A DNA stretch of 64,000 bases. Source: Comamonas antarctica. GTDB taxonomy: Bacteria; Pseudomonadota; Gammaproteobacteria; Burkholderiales; Burkholderiaceae_C. Below are positions 56,890 through 64,000 of the stretch, piece after piece (position 1 is the first letter of the stretch; each line of letters starts with the position of its first letter). A program made the position numbers and the translations under genes. The notes under the pieces are model-generated. The model made no database searches. It was not told the origin of the DNA and was given only the letters and a program-made list of their open reading frames with translations. The stretch is taken from NCBI RefSeq assembly GCF_013363755.1, contig NZ_CP054840.1, positions 3,876,001 to 3,940,000 of the forward strand, given 5' to 3'.

Positions 56890-58197
56890 TCAGCGCAGGG
56901 ACTGCGCAGCCACGCCGAGGGGATCGGGCGCTGCCGGCTGAGGCGCGGCCGGCTGAGGCGCGGCGGGCTGAGGCGCGGCGCGGCGCGTGTACAGCGCATC
57001 GGCGCATAGCAGAATCAGCAGCAGCACGAAGAAGTGGCTTTCACGCGAGCTCCAGAGCGAGGCATTGATCAGGCTGTTGACGGCAAAGATCACCGCAAAG
57101 CTCAGCAGCAGACGCCGCTGGTGCGGCTGCGCATGGCGCGCGGCCCAGACCGGCGCACCGATCAGCGCCAGGAAGAGCAGCAGCCCGGGCAGCCCGTTTT
57201 CCATCCACAGGAACAGGTACTGGTTGTGCGGATGCCAGCGTCCGAACGCGCACCAGCCCTCGGCCGTGACCTGCGCGCACCAGGCATCGTGGTAGCTGCC
57301 CGTGCCCCAGCCGGTGAGCGGCTTCTGCGCCACCAGCGCCCAGGTGTTCTTCCAGAAGTTGATGCGCCCGCCGATGCTGGTGATCTCCATGCTGTCGCTG
57401 TTGCGCGCTTCGGTGACCGCGAGCTGCACGCGCTGCTGCACTTCGACCGACGTCGCGCCGACCACGAGCAGGCCCAGGCCCAGCAGGCCCAGCGCCGCCC
57501 AGCGTTTCCAGCCCTGCGTGGCCAGGATGAAGAATGCCAGCAGGGCCATCAACAACAGCAGATAGCCGGTGCGCCCGCTCGACAGATGGGTGATGCTCAG
57601 CGCGCCCAGCGCCGCCGCCAGCCACCAGGCGCCGCGCTGCCAGACCGCCGCGCTGGCGCGCAGCCCGCGGTCCATGGCCAGCACCACGAAGAAGGTCATC
57701 ATCACGTTCTGCGTGATGTAGTCGCCGATCACCGTATGGTTCTGCCCCCAGCCCTGGTTGTGGGTGCTGGACCAGGGCAGGTCCCAGAAGATGTTGGCGT
57801 AGACCGAAACCAGGATGAACAGCATGGCCAGCGCAAAGGCATTCATGCAGCGCCGGCGCCAGGCCTGGTCGGACAGCAGCGCAATGCCTACCGGCACCCA
57901 CAGCAGCTTGCTGTACTTGGACAGATGCAGCACGATGTCGTCGTGGCTGGCCGGCGTGTAGAGCGTGCCGACCAGCATCAGCGCGTAGAGGCCCAGCGCC
58001 GCCCAGACCACGGGCGCGCGCCGCACCGTGGGCCAGCGTTGCCAGATGCGCCCGCTGAGCAACCCGAACAGCAGCACCAGCGCCATCGCGACATAGCCCA
58101 GCGCCATCGCCACGGGAAACGACAGGAACACCAGCACCAGGCAGGCCAATGCGGCGGATTCGGAAAACGCCTGCATGCGGCGAAGAGCAAAGGTCAT
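56890..58197 (-). CDS. waaL: O-antigen ligase family protein
   Basis: Polytopic inner-membrane protein of 435 residues with about eleven helices. A periplasmic loop carries the Wzy/WaaL pattern TGWGTGSYHDAWCAQ...WHPHNQYLFLWMENGLPGLLLF, with a conserved histidine and the HPHNxYL core. It may ligate O-antigen or other polysaccharides to lipid A-core or polymerise glycan. The C-terminal tail is low-complexity (PQPAA repeats), encoded by a 15-bp tandem repeat at 56936-56980. It is divergent from two glycosyltransferase-like genes. Confidence 0.88.
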   Translation of the reverse strand: MTFALRRMQAFSESAALACLVLVFLSFPVAMALGYVAMALVLLFGLLSGRIWQRWPTVRRAPVVWAALGLYALMLVGTLYTPASHDDIVLHLSKYSKLLWVPVGIALLSDQAWRRRCMNAFALAMLFILVSVYANIFWDLPWSSTHNQGWGQNHTVIGDYITQNVMMTFFVVLAMDRGLRASAAVWQRGAWWLAAALGALSITHLSSGRTGYLLLLMALLAFFILATQGWKRWAALGLLGLGLLVVGATSVEVQQRVQLAVTEARNSDSMEITSIGGRINFWKNTWALVAQKPLTGWGTGSYHDAWCAQVTAEGWCAFGRWHPHNQYLFLWMENGLPGLLLFLALIGAPVWAARHAQPHQRRLLLSFAVIFAVNSLINASLWSSRESHFFVLLLILLCADALYTRRAAPQPAAPQPAAPQPAAPDPLGVAAQSLR

Positions 58198-58304
58198 GGA
58201 GAAAATGCAAAAACGTTTTTATGGCCGCCTGGCCCCAGCCATGCGGGAGACGCCTTGAATCCAGGCTGTGCGTTGCTGCACAGGTATTGGGTAACAATCC
58301 GACT

Positions 58305-59024
58305 ATGAAAAATCCAACCGTTCACGCCATGTACTGGGACAACATTCCCGGCAGCATACTGTCCAAGCAGCGCGAGGTTTTCGCGCATCTCGACATTCCG
58401 CTGCAGCAGGAACGTGCCGACCAGCAGCCGCATGGTCTCTGGATGAACGAGGTGCTCGAGCGGATGGCGCCCGAGGACATCGTGGTGTTCTGCGACATCG
58501 ACGCGCTGGCATTGAACCGCGCCGCCTATCTGGCGGCCGTGCAGCATGCCGAGAACGGCGCGCTGTTCGGGCTGGCCCAGTTCTCCAACCACAAGCAGGG
58601 CACGCAAGTGTATGCGGGACCGATGTTCATGGCCTTTCGCAAAAGTATGTGGATGCAACTGGGCCGTCCCACCATGCGCTCGAGCAAACTGCACGATGCG
58701 GCCGAAGTCATGTCGGTGCTGGCGCGCGAAGCCGGCATTCCGGTGGTCATGCCTTCGGTGTGCGCCTGCCTGCTGCCCAAATGGTCGCTGGGCAACGAAG
58801 GCGTTTTCGGCATCGGCACCTTCTATGGCCAGCGCGAGTTCTTCCATCTGTTCGAATCGCGCAAGCCGGCCTACGAAGCCATCTTCCATGCGGTGGCCGA
58901 CGACGTGCTGGCCGACCGGCCGCTGAACTTCCGCCACTACCTCGAGATCGTCGAGCAGCTGCAGGCCGCCGAAAGCGGCCAGCCGCCGCGCCGCCGGCCC
59001 TGGTGGAAACGGCTGTGGAAGTGA
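58305..59024 (+). CDS. Putative glycosyltransferase or nucleotide-sugar-dependent protein
   Basis: A 239-residue cytoplasmic protein I do not fit to a named family. It has an acidic DxD-like motif in VVFCDIDALALN (about residues 62-73), compatible with a GT-A fold metal site. Other notable parts are VYAGPMFMAFRKSMWMQLG and LLPKWSLGNEGVFGIGTFYGQRE. The ATG at 58305 gives MKNPTVHAMYWDN. It is followed after five bases by a family-25 glycosyltransferase gene, and both face the O-antigen ligase gene. A role in LPS or surface-glycan assembly is inferred from these neighbours. Confidence 0.65.
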   Translation: MKNPTVHAMYWDNIPGSILSKQREVFAHLDIPLQQERADQQPHGLWMNEVLERMAPEDIVVFCDIDALALNRAAYLAAVQHAENGALFGLAQFSNHKQGTQVYAGPMFMAFRKSMWMQLGRPTMRSSKLHDAAEVMSVLAREAGIPVVMPSVCACLLPKWSLGNEGVFGIGTFYGQREFFHLFESRKPAYEAIFHAVADDVLADRPLNFRHYLEIVEQLQAAESGQPPRRRPWWKRLWK

Positions 59025-59029
59025 AGCGC

Positions 59030-59782
59030 ATGGCCGCCGATTCCGTCTCCCTGCCGCTGGTCTTCGTCAACCTCGACCGCGATGCCGAGCGGCGCCAGCG
59101 GCTCGAAGCCGAGCTCGCGCGGCTCCATCTGCGCGGCGCGCGCCTGCATGCGGTCTGGTGGGCCGATGTACCCGCGGCGCAGCAGGACGCGCTCTACAGC
59201 GCGGAACTGAACCGCCGCCAGTACTACAAGCCGCTGGTCAATGGCGAAAAGGGCTGCTATGCGAGCCATATCCAGGCGTGGCGCCAGCTGCTGGCCAGCG
59301 ACGCGCCGGCCATGGTCGTGCTCGAGGACGATGTGCGCCTCGACGACCGCCTTGCCGACGGCATTGCCGCGATTGCCGCGCTCGACATTCCCTGGGACAT
59401 GGTCAAGCTGATCGGCCGCGAGCACGAGAAGGTGCGCAGCCAGCGTCCGCTGCTGCCCGATGTCGCGCTGATCGAATACCAGCGCGTGCCCAGCATGACG
59501 GCCGGCTACGTGATCAGCCGCGCGGGTGCCGCCAGGCTGCTGCAGACGCGCGTGCCCTTCGGCCGGCCGATCGACGTCGACCTGCGCTTCTGGTGGGAAA
59601 ACCAGCTGCGCATCCTGGGCACGCTGCCGGCGCTGCTGGTCCTCGACGAGACCAGCCTGGAAAGCACCATCTGGAGCGAGCGCCCGCGCGTGCCGCTGCT
59701 GCAGAAGCTGCGCAAGTTCGCGATGAAGCTGCAACTGACGCTGGGCAATGCGCGCCACCGGCGCACGCAGCGCGGGCTGTAA
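59030..59782 (+). CDS. Glycosyltransferase family 25 (LOS biosynthesis) protein
   Basis: LPS/LOS glycosyltransferase of 250 residues related to Lex-1/LgtB-type enzymes. The family pattern is VFVNLDRDAERRQRLEAELARL at the N-terminus, GEKGCYASHIQAWRQLL (about 72-88) and the acidic VVLEDDVRLDD (about 98-108), a DxD metal-binding analogue. The ATG at 59030 has GGAAG eight bases upstream; a GTG overlapping the previous stop (59021) is an alternative. Sugar donor and acceptor are unknown. It is cotranscribed with the preceding gene. Confidence 0.88.
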   Translation: MAADSVSLPLVFVNLDRDAERRQRLEAELARLHLRGARLHAVWWADVPAAQQDALYSAELNRRQYYKPLVNGEKGCYASHIQAWRQLLASDAPAMVVLEDDVRLDDRLADGIAAIAALDIPWDMVKLIGREHEKVRSQRPLLPDVALIEYQRVPSMTAGYVISRAGAARLLQTRVPFGRPIDVDLRFWWENQLRILGTLPALLVLDETSLESTIWSERPRVPLLQKLRKFAMKLQLTLGNARHRRTQRGL

Positions 59783-59801
59783 CCAGCATCGCAGCCAGCG
59801 C

Positions 59802-59840
59802 CTAGGAATCCGTTCGGGCTGAGCCTGTCGAAGCCGCGTC
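59802..59840. repeat. REP-like core at the 3' end of the GT4 gene
   Basis: Contains GTTCGGGCTGAGCCTGTCGA, the inverted version of the REP-like core found at 2758, 52100 and 60970-61010. It supplies the last codons of the minus-strand glycosyltransferase (residues ASTGSARTDS) and the stop codon. Confidence 0.75.
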
Positions 59841-60926
59841 CCCCGCATGCACACGCCGCAGCAGCGCTTCGTAGCCAGCCTGCATGACCGACACATCGAA
59901 TGCGGCTTCGGCCTCGGCGCGCGCCGCCTGCGCCAGCGCCTGCGCGTACGCGGGCTGCTCCAGCAGCGTCCTGAGCGCCTGCGCCAGCGCCGGCGCGTCG
60001 CCTTCGGGCACCAGCAAGCCGGTGCGGCCCGCATCGATCACCTCGCGCACCCCGACCACATCGCTGCCTATGCAGGCGCAGCCCGCGGCCATGGCCTCGG
60101 TCAGCGCCAGCGGCATGCCTTCATAGTGCGTGGACAGCACGAACAACTGCTGCTGCATCAGGAACTGCGGCAGCTGCGCCACCTGGCCCATGAATTCGAC
60201 CTGCGCGCCCAGGCCCAGCCGCTCGACCTGGGCCATCGCCTGGTCGCGCAGCCGCGCCTTGCCGCCGCCGGCCAGGTACAGCCGCGGCCGCAGCCCCTGC
60301 TCACCCAGCAGCGCCAGCGCATCGATCAGCGTCGCATGGTCCTTCTGGCGCGCGAAGCGCGAGGCCATGACGATGGCCGGCGCGCGCTGCGCCCAGGGCT
60401 GCAGCTGCGAGGCGGGAAACCGCGCCAGGTCGATGCCGTTGGGGATCGCCACGCAGCGTTCGCGCGCGAAGCCCAGCTCCAGCAGCCGGTCGCGCACGCC
60501 GCGCGAGACGCCCACGCTGGCCGCGCTGCGCCGGTCCAGCCACAGCGCCTGCTTCAGGCGCCAGCGCGTGTAGCGTTCGCGCGAGTTGTGCTCCACATGC
60601 ACCAGCTTCGGCACGCCGGCCAGCAGACCCGCATAGCGTCCCCACAGATGGTCGCTGAAGCCATGGGCGACGAGGATGTCGGGTTGCCATTCGAGCGCGA
60701 TGCGGCGCAGCGCCCAGATGGTGGCCGCATGCGACCAGCCCGGCACGACGCGCACATCGAGCCCCTGGTCGCGCAGCGCCTGCACGCGCGCGGCATCGGT
60801 ATTGCGTTTGCGCCGCAGCACCAGCAGCACCGGCATCGACTGGCTGCGCTGCGCCGCCAGGCACAGATCGACCGCGACCTGGGTCGCTCCGGAAAATCCA
60901 CCGGTCACAAAATGCAATACGCGCAC
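59802..60926 (-). CDS. Glycosyltransferase family 4 protein
   Basis: GT-B glycosyltransferase of 374 residues. The N-terminal fold has RVLHFVTGGFSGATQVAVDL and the C-terminal nucleotide-sugar site has VLSTHYEGMPLALTEAMAAGCACIGSDVVGVREV (motif ends at about 278-311), with glutamates spaced as in the EX7E signature. The start GTG 60926 has AAAGGA seven bases upstream. An ATG at 60956 would add ten residues but is part of a palindromic repeat and has no ribosome site. The last ten residues come from another repeat copy. It likely extends surface glycans. Confidence 0.88.
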   Translation of the reverse strand: MRVLHFVTGGFSGATQVAVDLCLAAQRSQSMPVLLVLRRKRNTDAARVQALRDQGLDVRVVPGWSHAATIWALRRIALEWQPDILVAHGFSDHLWGRYAGLLAGVPKLVHVEHNSRERYTRWRLKQALWLDRRSAASVGVSRGVRDRLLELGFARERCVAIPNGIDLARFPASQLQPWAQRAPAIVMASRFARQKDHATLIDALALLGEQGLRPRLYLAGGGKARLRDQAMAQVERLGLGAQVEFMGQVAQLPQFLMQQQLFVLSTHYEGMPLALTEAMAAGCACIGSDVVGVREVIDAGRTGLLVPEGDAPALAQALRTLLEQPAYAQALAQAARAEAEAAFDVSVMQAGYEALLRRVHAGDAASTGSARTDS

Positions 60927-60953
60927 GGCGTTGTCCTTTGGAAGCTGGCCGTC

Positions 60954-61039
60954 CATCCTTCGCCCCATCGTCAGGGCTCAGGACGAACGGTTTTAGTCCG
61001 TTCGTCCTGAGCTTGCCTCGCCGGCCGCGTCGAAGGATG
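60954..61039. repeat. 86-bp REP-like hairpin element
   Basis: Outer arms CATCCTTCG (60954-60962) and CGAAGGATG (61031-61039) enclose exact inner arms CTCAGGACGAACGG (60977-60990) and CCGTTCGTCCTGAG (60998-61011) with a 7-base loop. The cores are the dispersed REP-like sequence seen elsewhere in the window, here as an inverted pair. It lies in the upstream region of the GT4 gene. Confidence 0.9.
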
Positions 61040-61108
61040 AAGGGCCCACTCGAGAAATGGAAATCGCTCGCTGCGAGCCGAGCAACCCCAAGGCCTGACA
61101 CAGATAGC

Positions 61109-61133
61109 AAAAAGGGGCACCAGGCCCCTTTTT
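61109..61133 (-). terminator. Strong bidirectional intrinsic terminator
   Basis: AAAAAGGGGC (61109-61118) and GCCCCTTTTT (61124-61133) form a perfect 10-bp stem with loop ACCAG. It lies 17 bases after the stop of the zinc-finger gene on the minus strand and would end the radA-ilvE transcript. The T-runs on both strands allow action in either direction. Confidence 0.9.
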
Positions 61134-61149
61134 CATCCGCGCTGCGGAG

Positions 61150-61356
61150 TCAATGCCCGTGGCCGACCACCTCACCCGCCTTGAGCTTGTACAGCGTGCC
61201 GCAATACGGGCACTTGGCTTCGCCGGTGTGGGCGATTTCCAGGTAGACCTTGGGATGGCTGTTCCACAGCTTCATGTCAGCGCGCGGGCTGGGGCAATAC
61301 ACGCCGCCAAAAGTGTTGAGGTCCTTGGCGGCCAGTTCTACGACGGCTTGGGTCAT
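61150..61356 (-). CDS. Zinc-finger domain protein (zf-CHCC type)
   Basis: Small zinc-binding protein of 68 residues. The motif FGGVYCPSPRADMKLWNSHPKVYLEI then KCPYCGTLYKL (written as two segments) has Cys, His and a CPYC pair, like the C-terminal zinc domain of mitochondrial NDUFS6. Its role in bacteria is unknown. It is often found downstream of ilvE in betaproteobacteria, as here (36 bases). The tail ends in VVGHGH. A strong terminator follows. Confidence 0.88.
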   Translation of the reverse strand: MTQAVVELAAKDLNTFGGVYCPSPRADMKLWNSHPKVYLEIAHTGEAKCPYCGTLYKLKAGEVVGHGH

Positions 61357-61392
61357 TTTCGTTCTCTTGTCTCGGGGGGCTGGAAAAACCGC

Positions 61393-62331
61393 TTACACCA
61401 GCGTGAGCCAGTGCGCGTACTTGGGGTTGCGGCCGTTGACGATGTCAAAGAAGGCCGCCTGGATCTGTTGCGTGATCGGGCCGCGGCTGCCGCTGCCGAT
61501 GGCAATGCGGTCGAGTTCGCGGATCGGCGTGACTTCGGCGGCGGTGCCGGTGAAGAAGGCCTCGTCGCTGATGTAGACCTCGTCGCGCGTGATGCGGCGC
61601 TGCTGCACTTGCAGGCCCAGGTCCTGGCAGATCGCGAACACGGTGTTGCGCGTGATGCCGTTGAGCGCGCCGGCCGACAGGTCGGGCGTGACCACCACGC
61701 CGTCCTTGACGATGAAGATGTTCTCGCCCGAACCTTCGGAGACGAAGCCGGCCGCGTCCAGCAGCAGCGCCTCGTCGTAGCCATCGTCGAGGGCTTCGGT
61801 GTTGGCCAGGATGGAGTTGGTGTAGTTGCTCACCGCCTTGGCCTGGCTCATGGTGATGTTCACATGGTGGCGCGTGTAGCTGCTGGTCTTGACGCGGATG
61901 CCGCGCGCCATGCCCTCTTCGCCCAGGTAGGCGCCCCAGGCCCAGGCCGCGACCATCAGGTGGATGTCGTTGCCCTTGGGCGAGACGCCCAGCTTGCGGT
62001 CGCCGATCCAGGCCAGCGGGCGCAGGTAGCAGGACTTGAGCTGGTTGGCGCGCACCACCTCGATCTGCGCCTGGTTCACCTCGTCCTGCGTGAACGGCAT
62101 GCTCATGCGCAGGATCTTGGCGCTGTTGAACAGGCGTTTCGTGTGGTCCTCGAGGCGGAAGATGGCCGTGCCCTGGTCCGTCTCGTAGGCGCGCACGCCC
62201 TCGAACGCGCCGCAGCCGTAATGCAGCGTATGCGTCAGCACATGGACCTTGGCATCGCGCCACTCGACCAGTTGGCCGTCCATCCAGATCTTGCCGTCAC
62301 GGTCGGCCATCGAAGGAACTGCGGAGCTCAT
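61393..62331 (-). CDS. ilvE: Branched-chain amino acid aminotransferase
   Basis: PLP fold-type IV transaminase (312 residues) that interconverts Leu, Ile and Val with their keto acids. Motifs are HTLHYGCGAFEGVRAYET (about 33-50), SCYLRPLAWIGDRKLGV, the PLP lysine in MSQAKAVSNYTNSILA, and LLDAAGFVSEGSGENIF. The length equals E. coli IlvE (309). The ATG at 62331 (MSSAVPSMADRDG) is used; Met8 is an alternative. The preceding small membrane protein gene ends 35 bases upstream. Confidence 0.96.
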   Translation of the reverse strand: MSSAVPSMADRDGKIWMDGQLVEWRDAKVHVLTHTLHYGCGAFEGVRAYETDQGTAIFRLEDHTKRLFNSAKILRMSMPFTQDEVNQAQIEVVRANQLKSCYLRPLAWIGDRKLGVSPKGNDIHLMVAAWAWGAYLGEEGMARGIRVKTSSYTRHHVNITMSQAKAVSNYTNSILANTEALDDGYDEALLLDAAGFVSEGSGENIFIVKDGVVVTPDLSAGALNGITRNTVFAICQDLGLQVQQRRITRDEVYISDEAFFTGTAAEVTPIRELDRIAIGSGSRGPITQQIQAAFFDIVNGRNPKYAHWLTLV

Positions 62332-62366
62332 GGGAATCCTTTGTGCATGATCGCAAAAAGGAGATT

Positions 62367-62801
62367 CTACGGCGTGGGCGTGTGTTCGATCGCGGGCGCG
62401 GGGGCTTCTTCCTGCCTGGGGCGGTAAAGCTCCCAGGAGACCAGGCGGCCATGGTTGAAGGTGCAGGTCACATGGGACTGCGAACCGTCGGTCCAGCGGA
62501 AGATCTCGGGCTGCTCGCCTTGGGGCGACAGCTGCTTGCCCAGCGCACGCGTCATGGCCACGACATGCATCATGTTCACGCCCGCACGCAGCTTGGCATT
62601 GAGCATGACGGCGCTGGCGACATAGCCGATCGGCATGTTCGAGGCCTTGCGCACCACGGCCATCAGCCGGTTGAAGTGCAGCAGCAGCCACATGACGATA
62701 CCGCCGCCGACGCCGGCCACACCCAGCCAGCCATAGCTTGTATAGGCAGCGTACAACAGCACTGCCAGTCCCACGGGGACCCAGATTTTGCGCAAATTCA
62801 T
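62367..62801 (-). CDS. Hypothetical membrane protein
   Basis: Unrecognised 144-residue protein with two N-terminal hydrophobic segments (about 8-22 and 26-42) and a soluble C-terminal part. That part contains VTCTFNHGRLVSWELYRP, a small beta structure, and ends in an Ala/Pro-rich tail. It lies between radA (70 bp upstream) and ilvE on the same strand. The arrangement suggests a transcript radA - this gene - ilvE - zinc finger. Confidence 0.7.
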   Translation of the reverse strand: MNLRKIWVPVGLAVLLYAAYTSYGWLGVAGVGGGIVMWLLLHFNRLMAVVRKASNMPIGYVASAVMLNAKLRAGVNMMHVVAMTRALGKQLSPQGEQPEIFRWTDGSQSHVTCTFNHGRLVSWELYRPRQEEAPAPAIEHTPTP

Positions 62802-62871
62802 GGCCTAGATTGTCTTATGGACGCCATACCCCGCGGTTGTGGTGAGTGCGTATAACCCTGAAACCCTTGCT

Positions 62872-64000
62872 TCAGCTGATGCCGCGCACGATGTTCATGG
62901 CCTCATCGACGCGCTCGACGGCATGGATGGTCAGCCCGGGAATCGCCTTTTTGGGCGCGTTGGCCTTGGGCACGACCGCCATGGTGAAGCCGAGCTTCGC
63001 GGCTTCCTTGAGCCGCTCCTGGCCGCGCGGCGCGGGCCGCACCTCGCCGGCCAGGCCGACTTCGCCAAACGCGATGAAGCCGCGCGGCAGCGCCTTGCCG
63101 CGCAGGCTCGAAGTGATTGCCAACATCACGGCCAGGTCGGCCGCCGGTTCGTTGATGCGCACGCCGCCGACCGCGTTGACGAACACGTCCTGGTCGGCGC
63201 AGGCCACGCCCGCATGGCGGTTGAGCACGGCCAGCAGCATCGCCAGCCGGTCCTTGTCCAGACCGACCGACAGCCGGCGCGGGCTCGGGCCGCCTTGGTC
63301 GACCAGGGCCTGGATTTCGACCAGCATTGGGCGCGTGCCTTCGAGCGTGACCAGCACGCAGCTGCCGGGCACGGGTTCGGTATGCTGGCTCAGGAAGATC
63401 GCGCTCGGGTTGGTCACGCCCTTGAGGCCCTTTTCGGTCATGGCGAACACGCCGATCTCGTTGACGGCGCCAAAGCGGTTCTTGATCGCGCGCACCAGCC
63501 GGAAGTTGCTGTGCGTGTCGCCCTCGAAGTACAGCACGGTGTCGACCATGTGCTCGAGCACGCGCGGGCCGGCCAGCGCGCCTTCCTTGGTCACATGGCC
63601 GATCAGGATCACGCAGATGCCCGTGGTCTTGGCGGCGCGCGTGAGATGCGCCGCGCACTCGCGCACCTGGGCCACCGAGCCCGGCGCGGACGACAGCTGG
63701 TCGGAATAGACCGTCTGGATGGAGTCGACCACGACCACCATCGGCTGCGTGGCCTCCACCGTGGCGAGGATCTTCTCGAGCTGGATCTCGGCCAGCACCT
63801 GCACCTGGCTGTTGTCCAGCCCCAGGCGGCGCGAACGCAGCGCGATCTGCGCGCCGCTTTCCTCGCCCGTCACATACAGCGTGGGCAGGCCCTTGCGGTG
63901 CAGCGCATCCATGGCCTGCAGCAGCAGCGTCGACTTGCCGATGCCGGGGTCGCCGCCGATCAGCACCACGCCGCCTTCGACGATGCCGCCGCCGAGCACG
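62872..64000 (-). CDS. radA: DNA repair protein RadA, 5' end beyond window
   Basis: RecA-like ATPase that extends D-loops and processes branched recombination intermediates. The visible 375 residues cover the C-terminal four fifths; the N-terminal zinc finger is outside. Motifs are GDPGIGKSTLL (Walker A), VVVVDSIQTVY (Walker B), the family-specific KNRFGAVNEIGVF and the Lon-protease-like C-terminal domain (DVFVNAVGGVRINEPAADLAV). It heads the minus-strand group ending with the zinc-finger gene. The reading frame extends past the window edge. Confidence 0.96.
   Translation of the reverse strand, partial: VLGGGIVEGGVVLIGGDPGIGKSTLLLQAMDALHRKGLPTLYVTGEESGAQIALRSRRLGLDNSQVQVLAEIQLEKILATVEATQPMVVVVDSIQTVYSDQLSSAPGSVAQVRECAAHLTRAAKTTGICVILIGHVTKEGALAGPRVLEHMVDTVLYFEGDTHSNFRLVRAIKNRFGAVNEIGVFAMTEKGLKGVTNPSAIFLSQHTEPVPGSCVLVTLEGTRPMLVEIQALVDQGGPSPRRLSVGLDKDRLAMLLAVLNRHAGVACADQDVFVNAVGGVRINEPAADLAVMLAITSSLRGKALPRGFIAFGEVGLAGEVRPAPRGQERLKEAAKLGFTMAVVPKANAPKKAIPGLTIHAVERVDEAMNIVRGIS

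Overview
The window comes from a high-GC betaproteobacterium, most likely of the Comamonadaceae (Burkholderiales; Acidovorax/Comamonas/Delftia neighbourhood). This rests on the mre-mrd cluster divergent from gatCAB, the Mla-type cluster with an auxiliary lipoprotein, the Bug/TctC and one-subunit porin genes, and dispersed palindromic repeats. That placement is inference from gene content; no 16S gene is present. I see no tRNA, rRNA, CRISPR array, transposase or phage gene.

0-7 kb (mostly minus strand): the 3'-truncated fusA, then rpsG and rpsL (str operon), a repeat-filled gap, a D-Ala-D-Ala carboxypeptidase, an alpha/beta hydrolase, a thioredoxin-like [2Fe-2S] ferredoxin, a VanZ-like membrane protein and a HemJ-like protein. 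7-11 kb: hemB, a CorA transporter, a dienelactone hydrolase-like protein, a MarC protein and a small secreted protein. 11-15 kb: a phospholipid-transport (Mla/Pqi-like) operon whose permease carries a fused STAS domain. 15-20.5 kb: a GMC oxidoreductase, a TauE/SafE permease and a three-gene polar amino acid ABC transporter.

20.5-29 kb: the cell-shape cluster mreB-mreC-mreD-mrdA (minus) divergent from the amidotransferase operon gatC-gatA-gatB (plus). 29-35.6 kb: an HPP-CBS membrane protein, two small proteins, a RelA/SpoT-domain alarmone synthetase coupled to a small membrane protein, pyrE and xth back to back, and azurin. 35.6-43 kb looks like an accessory block: a putative Na+/H+ antiporter, an EnvZ/OmpR-like pair, and tctB-tctA-uppP with no adjacent tctC.

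43-53 kb: an MFS exporter, a membrane PQQ glucose dehydrogenase, a porin-tctC-cyclase operon divergent from a LysR regulator with a large symmetric dyad between them, a metallo-beta-lactamase-fold hydrolase, a tandem repeat tract and an M48 peptidase. 53-61 kb: an AmpG-like muropeptide permease, a second two-component pair, and surface-glycan genes (O-antigen ligase, three glycosyltransferase-like proteins). 61-64 kb (minus): radA (5'-truncated), a membrane protein, ilvE and a zinc-finger protein.

The themes are envelope assembly (dacC, mre/mrd, mla, ampG, uppP, glycan genes), translation, and uptake of organic and amino acids. The most unusual structure is carried by three dispersed repeat families. 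Some copies extend into reading frames and supply stop codons or terminal residues of hemB, gatB and a glycosyltransferase gene.
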